A stretch of 64,000 nucleotides of DNA from contig NZ_LT828648.1 of assembly GCF_900169565.1 (NCBI RefSeq), forward strand, positions 746,876 through 810,875. The letters are read 5' to 3'. The position numbers were made by a program, and so were the translations under genes. The notes below the pieces were generated by a model. The model saw only the letters and a list, made by a program, of their open reading frames with translations, did not search any database and had not been told where the DNA came from. This document shows, one piece after another, positions 35,185 to 44,771 of the stretch (position 1 is its first letter; each line of letters starts with the position of its first letter). Origin of the DNA: Nitrospira japonica (GTDB lineage Bacteria; Nitrospirota; Nitrospiria; Nitrospirales; Nitrospiraceae).

Positions 35185-38100
35185 TTACCGGGAAGCCCGT
35201 TTGGACTCGCCCGCGGGTTGCAGAGATGAAATGGCAACGACCACGTCCTGCGCGGGATCCCCCCCCTGATCCCTTCCGTCTCGACCCACACTGTACAAGA
35301 GCCGCCTCTCTTGATTGACCAGCATGGGGAATCCGGTAAACGGGTCATAATACGCCTGTCCGGCCTTGGCAAGACGCGTCATGACGTCTCCTTCCTGAGG
35401 CCCCCGGCGAACCCAGACTTGGAGGCTGGCCAGCCGCAATTGCGCATCGGTTTCCACCATACGGCCGACGTACGGTTCCCAGGAGGGCAATGGGTCGATT
35501 CCGACGATGTGCTCGAGGGGGTTGGCCCAGTAATCAACGATGCTCGTGGCGGAAGTTCTGACAAACTGCGAACGCTTGGGAAGATTCACGTACCGTCCCT
35601 CGGCAACGGCTTTATTGGCAGCTTCATAGTAGTCCGCATAGGCGTTCGCGCGCCGCTGCACCGGCAGAGGCATGGCAGCCGCCATCGACAGGTAGAGCGG
35701 ATGGTCCTCCTGGGCATACTGCTCCAGGTCGGCCGGAACGCGTCCTGTGGCCCACACAAACTGGCTTTGCATCGGCCATCGAACGGACAATTCCAGTTGA
35801 TCGAGCGGGCGCACGATCTTCGACAGGCGGTTGATCACCGTCGCATCCGCCTCGGGACGGGTCAAGACCGACGAGGCCAGCCTCACGTCATCCTGCACCG
35901 CCCCGACGGCCAACATCTTCATCATGAGCGTCTTGGATTGCCCCAATACCGTTCGCCATGACTCCATGTCTTTCTCCAGTCTCGTCACCCCCGATCCGAC
36001 ATCCTGATTGAAGCCCTCCATGAGATACAATCGGTGGGTCAGAAGAATGTGCGCACAGTTGGGACTGAGGATCTGCCCGAATCCCCAATCGTCAAAGGGC
36101 ATCCCCATGAATTGTTGATATCGAGAGAGTGCCGTGGCCTCTTTGGCCAGAAGCGATCGGAATACATCCGACCCTGCCTTCGCTTGAGCGACCGGATTGG
36201 CGCTCTTGAACCAGCCGCCGACGACACTTGACGGCGAGGAGCCACCGGAAGCCGAGGGCGTGACATCCTGCTCCGACGCACAGACTTGGGATTGGAAGAC
36301 ATCTTGTTCGCCCGGCTTACGCTCATATCCGGCTTTCAGCGGATCACCGTCTGATGGAGTATCGAATCCCAGGAGCAGAAGAAACCCGTTATTCTTGGGG
36401 TCGGTGATCGTCCGCTGCGGACCCGCCGTGAGCGCCTGATAGCGCGGCGTTGGGGCCTCTTCCATCGCGATCCATGAGACGGCGAGCAGTCCCACGCCGA
36501 GCGCAAGGACGACTACACCGAATATCCCGAGGCTGAGGCACAACACGGCGAAAGCTCTGGTCGTCGAAAAGCTGGAACCGATGAGGGATACCACGGTGAA
36601 CCGAAGTCGGCTCAAGCGGGCGGACCAACGCGGCCCGGATCTCGGTGGAGTTGTCCGTTCCATCGTGTGGATGGGCTGGCTTTGACCGGTGCTTCCGAAG
36701 AGCGCATCAACAGCGGCCGCAACCGGTGAGCGGCCCGGTTCTTCAACGGAGGGGACCGATTCGGACCGAAGCAGCGGGGTCACTGGTGTCTGGTCCACTG
36801 ACGGCTCAAGGACGATCGCGTCACTGGCTTGCGCCCACTCCGGTCTCATGTCTTGGGGCGGCGGGACTACTTCTTCCACGACAGGTGCCGGAAGGACGGC
36901 GGCCACGGCTTCATCCGATCCAGGGGCTTCCCATCCCCGCGATAACTCGGAAACCGGTTCGATGAGTGATTCCGCCTCCGCCGCGGCTCGCGGAGGTTCG
37001 GTCACAACGGCCGGCGGAGCTTCCCATTTCTTCTTTTCGATGGTCGGACGATGATGTTGGACCGCGACCTCTCCGGTGCTCCATCGGGGGTCCATGTCGC
37101 TTGAGGGCATCATGGACTCGCTCGTCACATCCGTGATGGGAGCATCCGGCGCCGTGCTATTGAGGAGCGCGTCCGGAACAGGAGCCGGATCGGAAGCATC
37201 AGGACTTGTTTCATTGCCGGAGGCAAGTCGGAATTCCGGGGGAGTCATTGACGGAGCGGCATCGGATTGGGCCGGGTCCAACGGAACACGACTCATATCT
37301 TGCGCCTCTACGATCGGATCGCCGATTGCCGCAGAGGATGCAAGGGAGTCCGTATCCATCGAACTTAGAGTCCGAAGTTCCTCGACCGGACGAGATTCGT
37401 CACGCTCCGGACTCGACGGGAAGCTCGTCGACGGGGTCTCAAGGGGCTCCGGATCCGTGCTCGGCCAAAGTGCATCGCTCGACGGCGGCAAGGGATGAGG
37501 TGCCGGTTCGATCGAAAACTCCGGCGGTGGCTCGGGCACGGAAAGTTCGACTGCATGGCCACCGGCATGCGACGCTGGCGGCTCCTCGGAACTCTCCGAC
37601 GATTCGCGCTGCTGCAACAGTGGCAGACTGTCCGGCATGGAGGGCGACGTCAATTCGGATTCTTTCGCCATATCCGGAGTGCTGGGCGCCGTCGTGCCGG
37701 CTGCAATCTTCCAGGCGGAATCGAAGATGGCATTCCAGGAAAAAGACAGGGGGGACGATGGCGTCGGAGTGGGCGAAGATTCAGTTTTGGATTCGGCTGG
37801 TTGAACGGTCGTCTCGGCTGCTGCCAAGTCTCGTTGCTCGATGGGATCACGATACTCATCAGAAGGAGGAAGCAAAACCGATGACGATTCGATGGGTACG
37901 GCCGGCGGCAAGGCCGGTTCGGATTCTGGAAGCACCGGCTCGTCGAACGATGACTCCGTCACGACCAGCTCGTCGGCAACAGGGGGAGGTTCCGGCTCGA
38001 CAATTTGAAGACCCGCATCCGCCACGTGCTCCCAAGGCATCCGTGACAGCAACGTCTCAGGCTCGGGCATGGACGCATCGATCGAAGCCGCCGAATCTGT

Positions 38101-39153
38101 GAGATCGTAAACGGACTCCGGAGCGGAGAGGCTTGCCTGGGCAAATCCATGATCCGACTCATCGAGAGGTGCCATCGGGAGCGATGACGCTTCAGGCAGC
38201 CGGTCCGACGTCGTCAGTGATTCGTCGACGACTGCCTCATCCGCGGCGAGGTCGTCCATTGGCGTCACGCTCCAGCCGGAAGCGATGTCCGGGGTCTGAA
38301 TTGGAACCGCGACTGGTGCAGGCGGCGATAATTCGCTCTCGGCGATGTGCTCACCCACATCAGCCACGCGAGGCTCAGGGATTGAGGCAGCCGGATGATC
38401 GTCGAGAACCGGAGGATCAAACGGCGATCCTGCGGCTGAAGAAGCCGGCGCGACAGGCTCCTCCAGGTGTTCCCACGGCATGACTTCCACTGAAGAATCC
38501 GTTCTATCCGAGAAGGTCGCCGTCTCGACCCGCGAGATCTCTTCTCCGCCGCGCGGCGGCTCGACTTCACGAGGCTGCCGTCGAAATTCGCCGGTCTGGA
38601 TGTCAAATGAGGAGGCGAACTGAAACGCCACGAGGCTGGCCGGGGCCAGCTCCCTGATTCTTCCATAGAGCTGTGAGGGTTTCTGGGGGTGGTCAGGATC
38701 GGGATCTTCCAAGAGAATTTCGACTGCTTTGCCCAGTTCGGCCACGGCCGCCATGGCATCCCCTTTCTCCTCGTACACGTGCGCGAGGAGTTCAAGAAAG
38801 GGTATGCATCGAGGACCCGCGGCGAGATATTCCCTTAGAAGCGATTCCGCCAACCAGTAATCCTGTCGGCCGATCGCCTCGTTCGCCAAGGATTCGAACG
38901 CTTCTCTCGCCGTCACCAGGCTGCCCAGTCGGAGGTGCAACGTGGCAAAGAGTCGGCGCGCCTCCATATTCTGAGGATCGAGCGCCAGCAGTTCCTTGAG
39001 CGAGGCGGACGACCGGCCGTACTTGCCGGCGTTCATGTGGGTGATGGCTTCTTCGAGGAGAGCGCTTTTCTTGCTATACCCGACGACGCCCTTGATCCCC
39101 TTAGCCGCGGGTTTCTTATCGGTTTTGTGTGACGTTCGTTTGTCGGTCCGCAC
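35185..39153 (-). CDS. Large TPR - disordered linker - transmembrane protein of unknown function
   Basis: 1322 residues. Residues 30-150 form TPR-like helix pairs (ARRLFATLHLRLGSLVTAREAFESLA). Residues 190-840 are a Pro/Ser/Glu-rich, strongly acidic, presumably disordered linker. Spaced aromatic patches stand out in it: MPWEHLEEP (near 225), MPWEHVADA (near 372), FSWNAIFDSAW (near 471), KKWEAPP (near 709), RGWEAPG (near 740), PEWAQASD (near 772). One membrane helix (about 867-893) leads to a C-terminal extracytoplasmic domain of about 420 residues that I do not recognise. With the N-terminus inside, the TPR part is cytoplasmic. The layout recalls FimV-type polar or secretion scaffolds in mirror image. 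It is divergent from a secretin gene. Confidence 0.8.
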   Translation of the reverse strand: MRTDKRTSHKTDKKPAAKGIKGVVGYSKKSALLEEAITHMNAGKYGRSSASLKELLALDPQNMEARRLFATLHLRLGSLVTAREAFESLANEAIGRQDYWLAESLLREYLAAGPRCIPFLELLAHVYEEKGDAMAAVAELGKAVEILLEDPDPDHPQKPSQLYGRIRELAPASLVAFQFASSFDIQTGEFRRQPREVEPPRGGEEISRVETATFSDRTDSSVEVMPWEHLEEPVAPASSAAGSPFDPPVLDDHPAASIPEPRVADVGEHIAESELSPPAPVAVPIQTPDIASGWSVTPMDDLAADEAVVDESLTTSDRLPEASSLPMAPLDESDHGFAQASLSAPESVYDLTDSAASIDASMPEPETLLSRMPWEHVADAGLQIVEPEPPPVADELVVTESSFDEPVLPESEPALPPAVPIESSSVLLPPSDEYRDPIEQRDLAAAETTVQPAESKTESSPTPTPSSPLSFSWNAIFDSAWKIAAGTTAPSTPDMAKESELTSPSMPDSLPLLQQRESSESSEEPPASHAGGHAVELSVPEPPPEFSIEPAPHPLPPSSDALWPSTDPEPLETPSTSFPSSPERDESRPVEELRTLSSMDTDSLASSAAIGDPIVEAQDMSRVPLDPAQSDAAPSMTPPEFRLASGNETSPDASDPAPVPDALLNSTAPDAPITDVTSESMMPSSDMDPRWSTGEVAVQHHRPTIEKKKWEAPPAVVTEPPRAAAEAESLIEPVSELSRGWEAPGSDEAVAAVLPAPVVEEVVPPPQDMRPEWAQASDAIVLEPSVDQTPVTPLLRSESVPSVEEPGRSPVAAAVDALFGSTGQSQPIHTMERTTPPRSGPRWSARLSRLRFTVVSLIGSSFSTTRAFAVLCLSLGIFGVVVLALGVGLLAVSWIAMEEAPTPRYQALTAGPQRTITDPKNNGFLLLLGFDTPSDGDPLKAGYERKPGEQDVFQSQVCASEQDVTPSASGGSSPSSVVGGWFKSANPVAQAKAGSDVFRSLLAKEATALSRYQQFMGMPFDDWGFGQILSPNCAHILLTHRLYLMEGFNQDVGSGVTRLEKDMESWRTVLGQSKTLMMKMLAVGAVQDDVRLASSVLTRPEADATVINRLSKIVRPLDQLELSVRWPMQSQFVWATGRVPADLEQYAQEDHPLYLSMAAAMPLPVQRRANAYADYYEAANKAVAEGRYVNLPKRSQFVRTSATSIVDYWANPLEHIVGIDPLPSWEPYVGRMVETDAQLRLASLQVWVRRGPQEGDVMTRLAKAGQAYYDPFTGFPMLVNQERRLLYSVGRDGRDQGGDPAQDVVVAISSLQPAGESKRASR

Positions 39154-39575
39154 GTTTCAACCTTAGCAGATGATGGCTTGCGCGCAGCGGTTCTTGCGTG
39201 TGATCGGGCCGCCGCTCGATCACGCAATGGGAACATGCCCGTTGGGAGTGTGGAACCGGATTGGCTTGTGCAATCCTGATGCCATTGTGGTGCGAATATC
39301 AGCAAGGATGTGCCTTTAATTCCAGTCAGTTAGGCTGGTCATGTTCTCGCGGTTTCTCATTTTTCTTCCAAAAATGCACATCTCAGTCGAGAATGACCGA
39401 GAATCGTTAGACCCTTAGCCATGCAGGTGGCACCCTTCGCACCACGCGGTACTCGTGAACAGTTCTGCCAAAGACGCACCGTTGATGGTTGTGTCACACG
39501 GATACATATGGTAGCGTCATACGATTAACCGCTTCCTGAGTGCCATGCTTGAACTGGGTCAATTGCGAGAAACCT
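39154..39575. other. Divergent intergenic region between the TPR protein and the secretin
   Basis: About 420 bases without a gene. It contains the sigma-54-like site at 39269-39284 (minus), an inverted repeat GTGATCG/CGATCAC near 39211-39239, and a 17-base sequence (39300-39316) that recurs at 48682-48698. Confidence 0.5.
39269..39284 (-). promoter_or_regulatory. Sigma-54-like promoter of the TPR protein
   Basis: The minus strand reads TGGCATCAGGATTGCA against TGGCACNNNNNTTGCW: 10 of 11 consensus positions, with exact GG-N10-GC spacing. The expected start near 39257 leaves a 100-base leader before the ATG at 39153. Confidence 0.55.
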
Positions 39576-41177
39576 ATGCGATTCCGCGTTTTTTCATGGT
39601 TTACGGTCTTGCGAGGAGCCATCGCTCTCGCGCCGTTGTTCACGTGCGACACCTTCCTGCCACCTACCGCTAGCGCAGAGACCGCGCCATCTTCCTCCGG
39701 CCGAGTCAGTCTGGATTTCAACGAAGTCGAATTACCCGTGTTCGTACGGTTTATCAGCGAACTCACGGGAAAGAATTTCGTTCTCGACGATAACGTCAAG
39801 AAGGCGGGCGGTAAAATCACCGTCTTCTCTCCGACCAAGGTGAACCAGGAACAAGCGTACAACCTCTTTGTTTCCGCCTTGGAGGTCAGCCGGCTGGCTG
39901 TCGTTCCAAAAGGCTCCGTCTATCAGATTGTCCCGATGGGAGAATTGCCGCCCGAGCGAGGCGTCTTCGTCTACAGGCTGAAGCATGCCAATGCGACGGA
40001 CCTGGCCGCTGTGTTGACCAACCTGGTAGCCCGATCTCAAACGGTAGCTCAAATCGCGCCGGGCACCAGACCGCCCATCAGACCGTTGACGGAATTTGAG
40101 GCGCCGGTCCAGGTCTTCGCGGACAAGGCGACCAATGCGATCATCATCAGTTCGACCAAGGCTGCTTACAGCAAGCTTCAATCGGTTATCCGTGACTTGG
40201 ACAGCCGGCGCAAACAAGTCTTTGTGGAAGCCGTGATCCTTGAGGTCCAGGTCGACCGTCTCAAACAGATCGGAACCGATCCTGTTCAATTGATCGGCGT
40301 GGGAAAAAGCGGAAACGTTCAAGGCATCGTCGGAGTCAACACGGCTCCGGAGAACCTCTCCTCGATCGCGCAAACCATTCTAGGCTTGGGCGCAGACGCA
40401 TCGACCGGGGGAGCGGTGTCGGTATTGAACTCCATCAACGTTCGGGCGTTTCTGCAGGTGCTCATGAACCTCACCGACACGAACATCCTGTCCACGCCGC
40501 AGGTGCTGGCCGCGGATAATCAGAAGGCCAAGATTGTTGTCGGAGAAAATCGGCCTTTTCCCACAGGGCAGGCACAAGGCATCACGGGCGGCACCCTCGT
40601 CACGATCGAACGCAAAGACGTCGGCGTCACGCTGGAGTTGACCCCACAAGTGCTGGAAGACGACATGATCCGCCTGGAGATCAAGCAGGAGATCACGGCC
40701 ATCGCGGAAAACGTGGCCCAGACGATCGGAAGCGGCACCTCGAGCGTACCCGTCGGACCCACCACCACCAAGCGCTCCATGGAAACGACGACGGTGGCCA
40801 AAGATCAACAGACCCTGGTCGTCGGAGGACTCGTACGGGACAATATCGTCATCAGCGAGCGGAAGATACCGATGCTCGGCGACATTCCCTATCTGGGCTG
40901 GCTGTTCAAATTTCAGAGCCGCGCGACCGAAAAACTCAACTTGCTGGTCTTTCTGACACCCACCCTCGTCAGAGATGAAGTCGATATGGTCGACCTGAAT
41001 GCGAGGAAGGCGACCGAACTCAGCACGTTCCAGCGTGAGAACCGGATCGAGGAACCGACGAGATTGAAGCAGGAAGTCCTGGAGAAACTCGAACGTCAGG
41101 GCATACCGACTCGACCGCTTCCTCCCTCCTCCGGCAATTCCCACACGGGTGATGCGCCGCCTGTAAGACCCGAGTGA
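39576..41177 (+). CDS. gspD: Secretin (GspD/PilQ type) outer-membrane pore, orphan
   Basis: 533 residues from the ATG at 39576 (upstream in-frame start at 39540 is possible). The signal peptide ends near TASAE. N0-like domain: VSLDFNEVELPVFVRFISELTGKNFVLD. N-domain: VFVYRLKHANATDLAAVL and ADKATNAIIISST. The secretin barrel runs from VFVEAVILEVQVDRLKQIG to the signature ERKIPMLGDIPYLGWLFKF and LNLLVFLTPTLV. Fewer N-domains are present than in full GspD. Secretins form multimeric exit pores for type II secretion or type IV pili. No gspE, gspF or pseudopilin genes are in the window, so the partner system is elsewhere or the divergent TPR protein is part of it. Confidence 0.88.
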   Translation: MRFRVFSWFTVLRGAIALAPLFTCDTFLPPTASAETAPSSSGRVSLDFNEVELPVFVRFISELTGKNFVLDDNVKKAGGKITVFSPTKVNQEQAYNLFVSALEVSRLAVVPKGSVYQIVPMGELPPERGVFVYRLKHANATDLAAVLTNLVARSQTVAQIAPGTRPPIRPLTEFEAPVQVFADKATNAIIISSTKAAYSKLQSVIRDLDSRRKQVFVEAVILEVQVDRLKQIGTDPVQLIGVGKSGNVQGIVGVNTAPENLSSIAQTILGLGADASTGGAVSVLNSINVRAFLQVLMNLTDTNILSTPQVLAADNQKAKIVVGENRPFPTGQAQGITGGTLVTIERKDVGVTLELTPQVLEDDMIRLEIKQEITAIAENVAQTIGSGTSSVPVGPTTTKRSMETTTVAKDQQTLVVGGLVRDNIVISERKIPMLGDIPYLGWLFKFQSRATEKLNLLVFLTPTLVRDEVDMVDLNARKATELSTFQRENRIEEPTRLKQEVLEKLERQGIPTRPLPPSSGNSHTGDAPPVRPE

Positions 41178-41251
41178 TGCACCCGGAGCCCTGCCCTCCT
41201 TTCTTCCGAAGTTGAACCTCTCGTATCGGCGCGCCATCATTGGAGACGAAG

Positions 41252-41551
41252 ATGCGAGAAGCTGAATCGTCAAGGATCGCGGCAATCCAGGGATATCTTG
41301 TCCGCAAGTTTCCCGGATGGACGGTCGATCATCATCAGGAAACGACGGACACGAAGCTGGAAGTGTTCACGATCATTGGCGGTCCGACGAGCCAGACTTT
41401 CAAGGTCAAGTTCGCGGGGGACTTCCTCGAGGAATGTGACCCCCCGCAGATCGAACAGATCCTGGAACAATGGCAGGTCGGTGATTTTCTCAAGCTCTCC
41501 GGATTCTGGCCCATCTTGGTCACACGAGCCGGGCTCCACAGTCTGCGGTGA
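41252..41551 (+). CDS. Hypothetical protein, 99 aa
   Basis: ATG at 41252 with GGAGACG just upstream. The sequence begins MREAESSRIAAIQGYLVRKFPGW and continues with beta-rich segments (TDTKLEVFTIIGGP, TFKVKFAGDFLE), and ends IEQILEQWQVGDFLKLSGFWPILVTRAGL. It reads like a compact cytoplasmic alpha/beta protein; I do not recognise the family. It lies between the secretin and the nuclease on the same strand. Confidence 0.6.
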   Translation: MREAESSRIAAIQGYLVRKFPGWTVDHHQETTDTKLEVFTIIGGPTSQTFKVKFAGDFLEECDPPQIEQILEQWQVGDFLKLSGFWPILVTRAGLHSLR

Positions 41552-41627
41552 TCGATCGCCCCTCTTGATTAGACTCTTGAGAACAGGTAGCTTCCTTCGT
41601 GCTCTGCGAAAGCGGGAGGGAGAAGTG

Positions 41628-42710
41628 ATGCAGCTATTTCTCCTCTGGATTATGGCGCTGCTTGTCTGGCCCCATGATGCCTCGGCATGGGAAAGTCTCG
41701 GGCACGAGGCAATTGCCGACGCCGCGCAAGAGCATCTTTCGCCTGAGACGGCGAAATCCATCGCGCAGATCCTCGGCCATGGCGCCACGCTCCCCCCACA
41801 TGCCTTGGCCAAAGCCTCTACCTGGCCGGACCAGATACGGGACCTCCAACGACACGGAACTGCCGCATCCAAACTGGACGAGCACGGGGTGAAAGAAGCC
41901 CAGGCGTTCAATGCTGCGTTTCCCGACAATGCCCAATGGCATTTCGTCAATCTGCCGCTGGGGAGTGCACATTATCCCGATGACGCGGATCTCGACGATC
42001 TCCTCACGCCGTTTACGAGTCCTCATGACGTCGTGCAGATGCTCAATGTGTGTATTGAAACACTTGAAACGGTCGGCGAAGTGACTCCCTGGACAAAGAC
42101 CCAGGCGCTTCGCTGGCTCATCCATCTCGTTGGGGACGTCCATCAGCCCCTTCATGTTGCGACCGGTTATTATCGAACCACGCATCAGGATCTGCCGAAC
42201 CCTGTCCTGATTGAGAATCCTCATGATGCCGGCCGAGTCGGCGTGCTCGGTGATCGCGGCGGGAACGATTTGCTGTTCAGCGATTCAGCGAGGGACAACC
42301 TGCACGCATTATGGGATAGCTGTCTCGTCAAGGCCTTGGCCGGCATCGGCGCCTGCGGAAAGGCCCCTACCGCGGAGGATGCTGCACGACTCGTTCACCG
42401 CATTATCCAACGCATGAAGTTGGCCTCCTCCTTCGACTATCGTTCATCGGGTGAGCATTTCAGCTGGGCGGCACATTGGGCAACGGATTCACTCAAGACG
42501 GCACGCGAGTCGAAGGCATATGCGTTTGTGCGCCGAAATGGGATCGTGCGAGACAGTCATATGGCGGACGCGTCGATCCGCATGACGATTGACGCTCCTC
42601 CCACGAAAACCGAATACAGCACGAACCATGAGCCTGTCGTCGAGACCCAATTGACGAAGGCGGCCGTGCGACTGGCCGACCTCTTGAATCATCTCGCCTG
42701 GAAGCCCTAA
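41628..42710 (+). CDS. S1/P1-type zinc nuclease, secreted
   Basis: 360 residues; ATG with GGGAGGGAGAAGTG upstream. The signal peptide (LFLLWIMALLVWPHDASA) is cut just before WESLGHEAIA, giving the N-terminal Trp that binds zinc in this family. Other ligands: WHFVNLP, WLIHLVGDVHQPLHV, LGDRGGNDL and NLHALWDS. These three-zinc enzymes cleave single-stranded DNA or RNA and remove 3' phosphates, so a role in nucleotide scavenging or extracellular DNA turnover is likely. Family length matches. About 40 residues after the core are extra. Confidence 0.92.
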   Translation: MQLFLLWIMALLVWPHDASAWESLGHEAIADAAQEHLSPETAKSIAQILGHGATLPPHALAKASTWPDQIRDLQRHGTAASKLDEHGVKEAQAFNAAFPDNAQWHFVNLPLGSAHYPDDADLDDLLTPFTSPHDVVQMLNVCIETLETVGEVTPWTKTQALRWLIHLVGDVHQPLHVATGYYRTTHQDLPNPVLIENPHDAGRVGVLGDRGGNDLLFSDSARDNLHALWDSCLVKALAGIGACGKAPTAEDAARLVHRIIQRMKLASSFDYRSSGEHFSWAAHWATDSLKTARESKAYAFVRRNGIVRDSHMADASIRMTIDAPPTKTEYSTNHEPVVETQLTKAAVRLADLLNHLAWKP

Positions 42711-43235
42711 ACGGTCCTCCCTCCAAGAATAATGGGGACTATCCGGAGATCATGCCGCTCGGGCTTGCAGTCGAGCGTCGTACCGGATCCATTCAGGATG
42801 GCACCCGCGTGACAGCGGAACTCAACAAAAGTGGGAGCGTGATCGATCTGCACCCCGCATCGGGTCCCGGATCCAAACAGTGATGTGCTGACGAGGGGGA
42901 CAGAGCCACTTCCATCCCCCTCGGCCTCCAACCCCTCCTTTGTAAAGCCAAGCAGAGCATCCGCAGACGCACGACGCAGATTGACGGGAAGTCGACGGCG
43001 CTGTCCCGGTAAAGACAACGTCTCTTAAACTCTCAGATCTATACGTGCATGCCAGTTTGTGAAGAAGAGGCCAATTTGTGTCGAAAACTCGGCTCCAATT
43101 TGCCGATCTGTCCCGTACCTGACAGATCGGAATACCCATTGTTTTTAAGAAGATCGGATACACTGTGCCATCACCGTCGACCTGCCCCATTTTCCAGACA
43201 GAACAGCCAGACTCTGCTAAATTTAAACGGTGTGA
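42711..43235. other. Non-coding gap after the S1/P1 nuclease
   Basis: No credible gene. The one long minus-strand frame here has no start signal, no domain and a mixed composition. The inverted repeat at 43103-43130 is the only structure seen. Confidence 0.5.
43103..43130. repeat. 10-bp inverted repeat
   Basis: CCGATCTGTC and GACAGATCGG surround an 8-base loop. A T-rich stretch (TTGTTTTT) follows about 10 bases later on the plus strand. It could be an operator or a weak terminator. Confidence 0.4.
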
Positions 43236-43253
43236 TTGATCGAGACCCGACTC

Positions 43254-43568
43254 ATGCCCCACCGTAGGCTGAAAATCACGATGCTCCTGAGTGTGCTCGT
43301 GCTGTGCATCGCGCCGTATCTGTTTCAAGTCCTGACCTCCGATGCCTTCCAGCTTTCTCCCGTTCCTTATGTGGTCATAGTTGACGTCGAACCATCCGAC
43401 CCGACACACGACCAGTACTGGAATACTGTAGATCCGAGCTTTGCACACAGTGCTCTCCTCGAATACCGGCACCCTGGCAGTACAGTGGGCGGTGAACGGC
43501 ACGTCCCTTTTTTCTTCTTCGCCCGCTTGGGCGGCACTGTCATTTCCCGCCCCCCTCCACTCGCCTAG
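43254..43568 (+). CDS. Possible small exported protein, doubtful
   Basis: From an ATG at 43254 the frame begins PHRRLKITMLLSVLVLCIAPYLF, a credible signal or anchor, then SDAFQLSPVPYVVIVDVEPSD. After about residue 60 it turns low-complexity, and an overlapping frame at 43441-43662 looks equally protein-like (DLNFTAPSLNGWFIHNSA). A frameshifted or decayed small secreted protein is one reading. No ribosome binding site is visible. Confidence 0.3.
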   Translation: MPHRRLKITMLLSVLVLCIAPYLFQVLTSDAFQLSPVPYVVIVDVEPSDPTHDQYWNTVDPSFAHSALLEYRHPGSTVGGERHVPFFFFARLGGTVISRPPPLA

Positions 43569-43702
43569 CACCTTACGTTCCACGCAGCCACGGCACATGG
43601 CGGTGGACCTGAATTTCACCGCTCCATCCCTGAACGGATGGTTCATACATAACTCAGCATGAATCTGGAACGCGCGGACAACGCTCCGGTAGGAGGTATT
43701 CG

Positions 43703-44125
43703 GTGAGTACAAGATCAAGATCTTCTGAGTCGACTGTTCATCTCAAGAAAACGCATGCGTTGCTGGATCGACGCGATGCGGAACGCGCACCACTCAATTA
43801 TCGAGTCACATACACCACAGACAATGGGTCACAGGTCGCCAGCGGAGAAGGGATTGTGCGTGAACTGTCCAAAACTGGCTGCAAAATCCTCAGCACGGAT
43901 CCTCTCTCTGTCGGTGTCAGACTCACTCTGTTTCTCGATTTTCAAGATGGTAAATCCCCGTTGTGTCTCGTCGGGGCAAAAGTCTGCTGGGTAGAGGGCA
44001 ACCACTTTGGCGTCAAATTCCCCACCGCGACCCCGGAGGAACGCCAACGACTGCAACACGTAATATTGAAACATCTGACGCGCTCAGGGTCGCCTCAACA
44101 ACGGACAGCCTTTCGCATCACATGA
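43703..44125 (+). CDS. PilZ domain protein
   Basis: 140 residues from a GTG with AGGAGG 7 bases upstream. A short basic N-terminus holds the RxxxR element (DRRDAERAPLNYRVTY), and the second PilZ motif is present as VRELSKTGCKI (consensus D/NxSxxG). PilZ domains bind cyclic di-GMP and act on motility, secretion or exopolysaccharide. A stand-alone receiver gene follows 42 bases later, which suggests a small signalling pair. Confidence 0.85.
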   Translation: MSTRSRSSESTVHLKKTHALLDRRDAERAPLNYRVTYTTDNGSQVASGEGIVRELSKTGCKILSTDPLSVGVRLTLFLDFQDGKSPLCLVGAKVCWVEGNHFGVKFPTATPEERQRLQHVILKHLTRSGSPQQRTAFRIT

Positions 44126-44167
44126 TCGCCACTAAGAATTGACCGCCAGCGGAGCCGAGACGGCCAT

Positions 44168-44545
44168 ATGACCAAGATTCTCGTCATCGATGATGATTCT
44201 CGAGACCGAGAGCTGCTCGCCACTGTCTTGGAGGAGCGGGGCTATGAAGTCATTTTGGCAGATAGTGGAGGAACCGGGTTGATGTTGTGCCACCGGCGAG
44301 ATCCTGATGCGGTCGTGCTGGATCTTCACATGCCTGGAATAGACGGTCATCACCTACTGCGCCAATTGCAAACACTGCATCCGTCCCTACCGGTCGTCGT
44401 TTTCAGTGGGTGCGGCCCGGGCGAGGTGGAACAAGACGTCTTGAACCACGGCGCCACGGCCTTTATCCAAAAGGCCTTTTCGCTGGATCAATTCGGGTTG
44501 GCCTTGCAAGAGGTCCTGCCGGCCCCCAGCAAACGTGACAGCTGA
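44168..44545 (+). CDS. Stand-alone response regulator receiver
   Basis: 125 residues, a complete CheY-like receiver. The acidic pocket is in LVIDDDSRD, the phosphoryl Asp in AVVLDLHMPGIDG (near residue 52), the Thr/Ser switch in VVFSG, and the conserved Lys in FIQKAF. No output domain, so it signals by protein contact. It follows the PilZ gene. The cognate kinase is not adjacent. Confidence 0.9.
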   Translation: MTKILVIDDDSRDRELLATVLEERGYEVILADSGGTGLMLCHRRDPDAVVLDLHMPGIDGHHLLRQLQTLHPSLPVVVFSGCGPGEVEQDVLNHGATAFIQKAFSLDQFGLALQEVLPAPSKRDS

Positions 44546-44771
44546 ACCATCGCCATGCGGCAGCCGCGCCTTCCTCTCCCTGGGCTCCATCTAACGCCTA
44601 GCCCGATACTGATCTAGGTTCGAGCAATGGCTCCTCTACATGTCCGTACCTCCTATCATGTCTCAACACGTGGCCGCCAGCGTACGCATGAATGATTGGT
44701 TATATTAAAGTGCTCGGGAAACTGAAAAAGAACCCCTAGTTCCTCTTGGATCATGGACGATCGGCAGCCGC

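Noticed and set aside
42822-43718. 298-codon minus-strand frame
   Set aside because: Composition without hydrophobic core or domain, no ribosome binding site, and it overlaps possible plus-strand coding.
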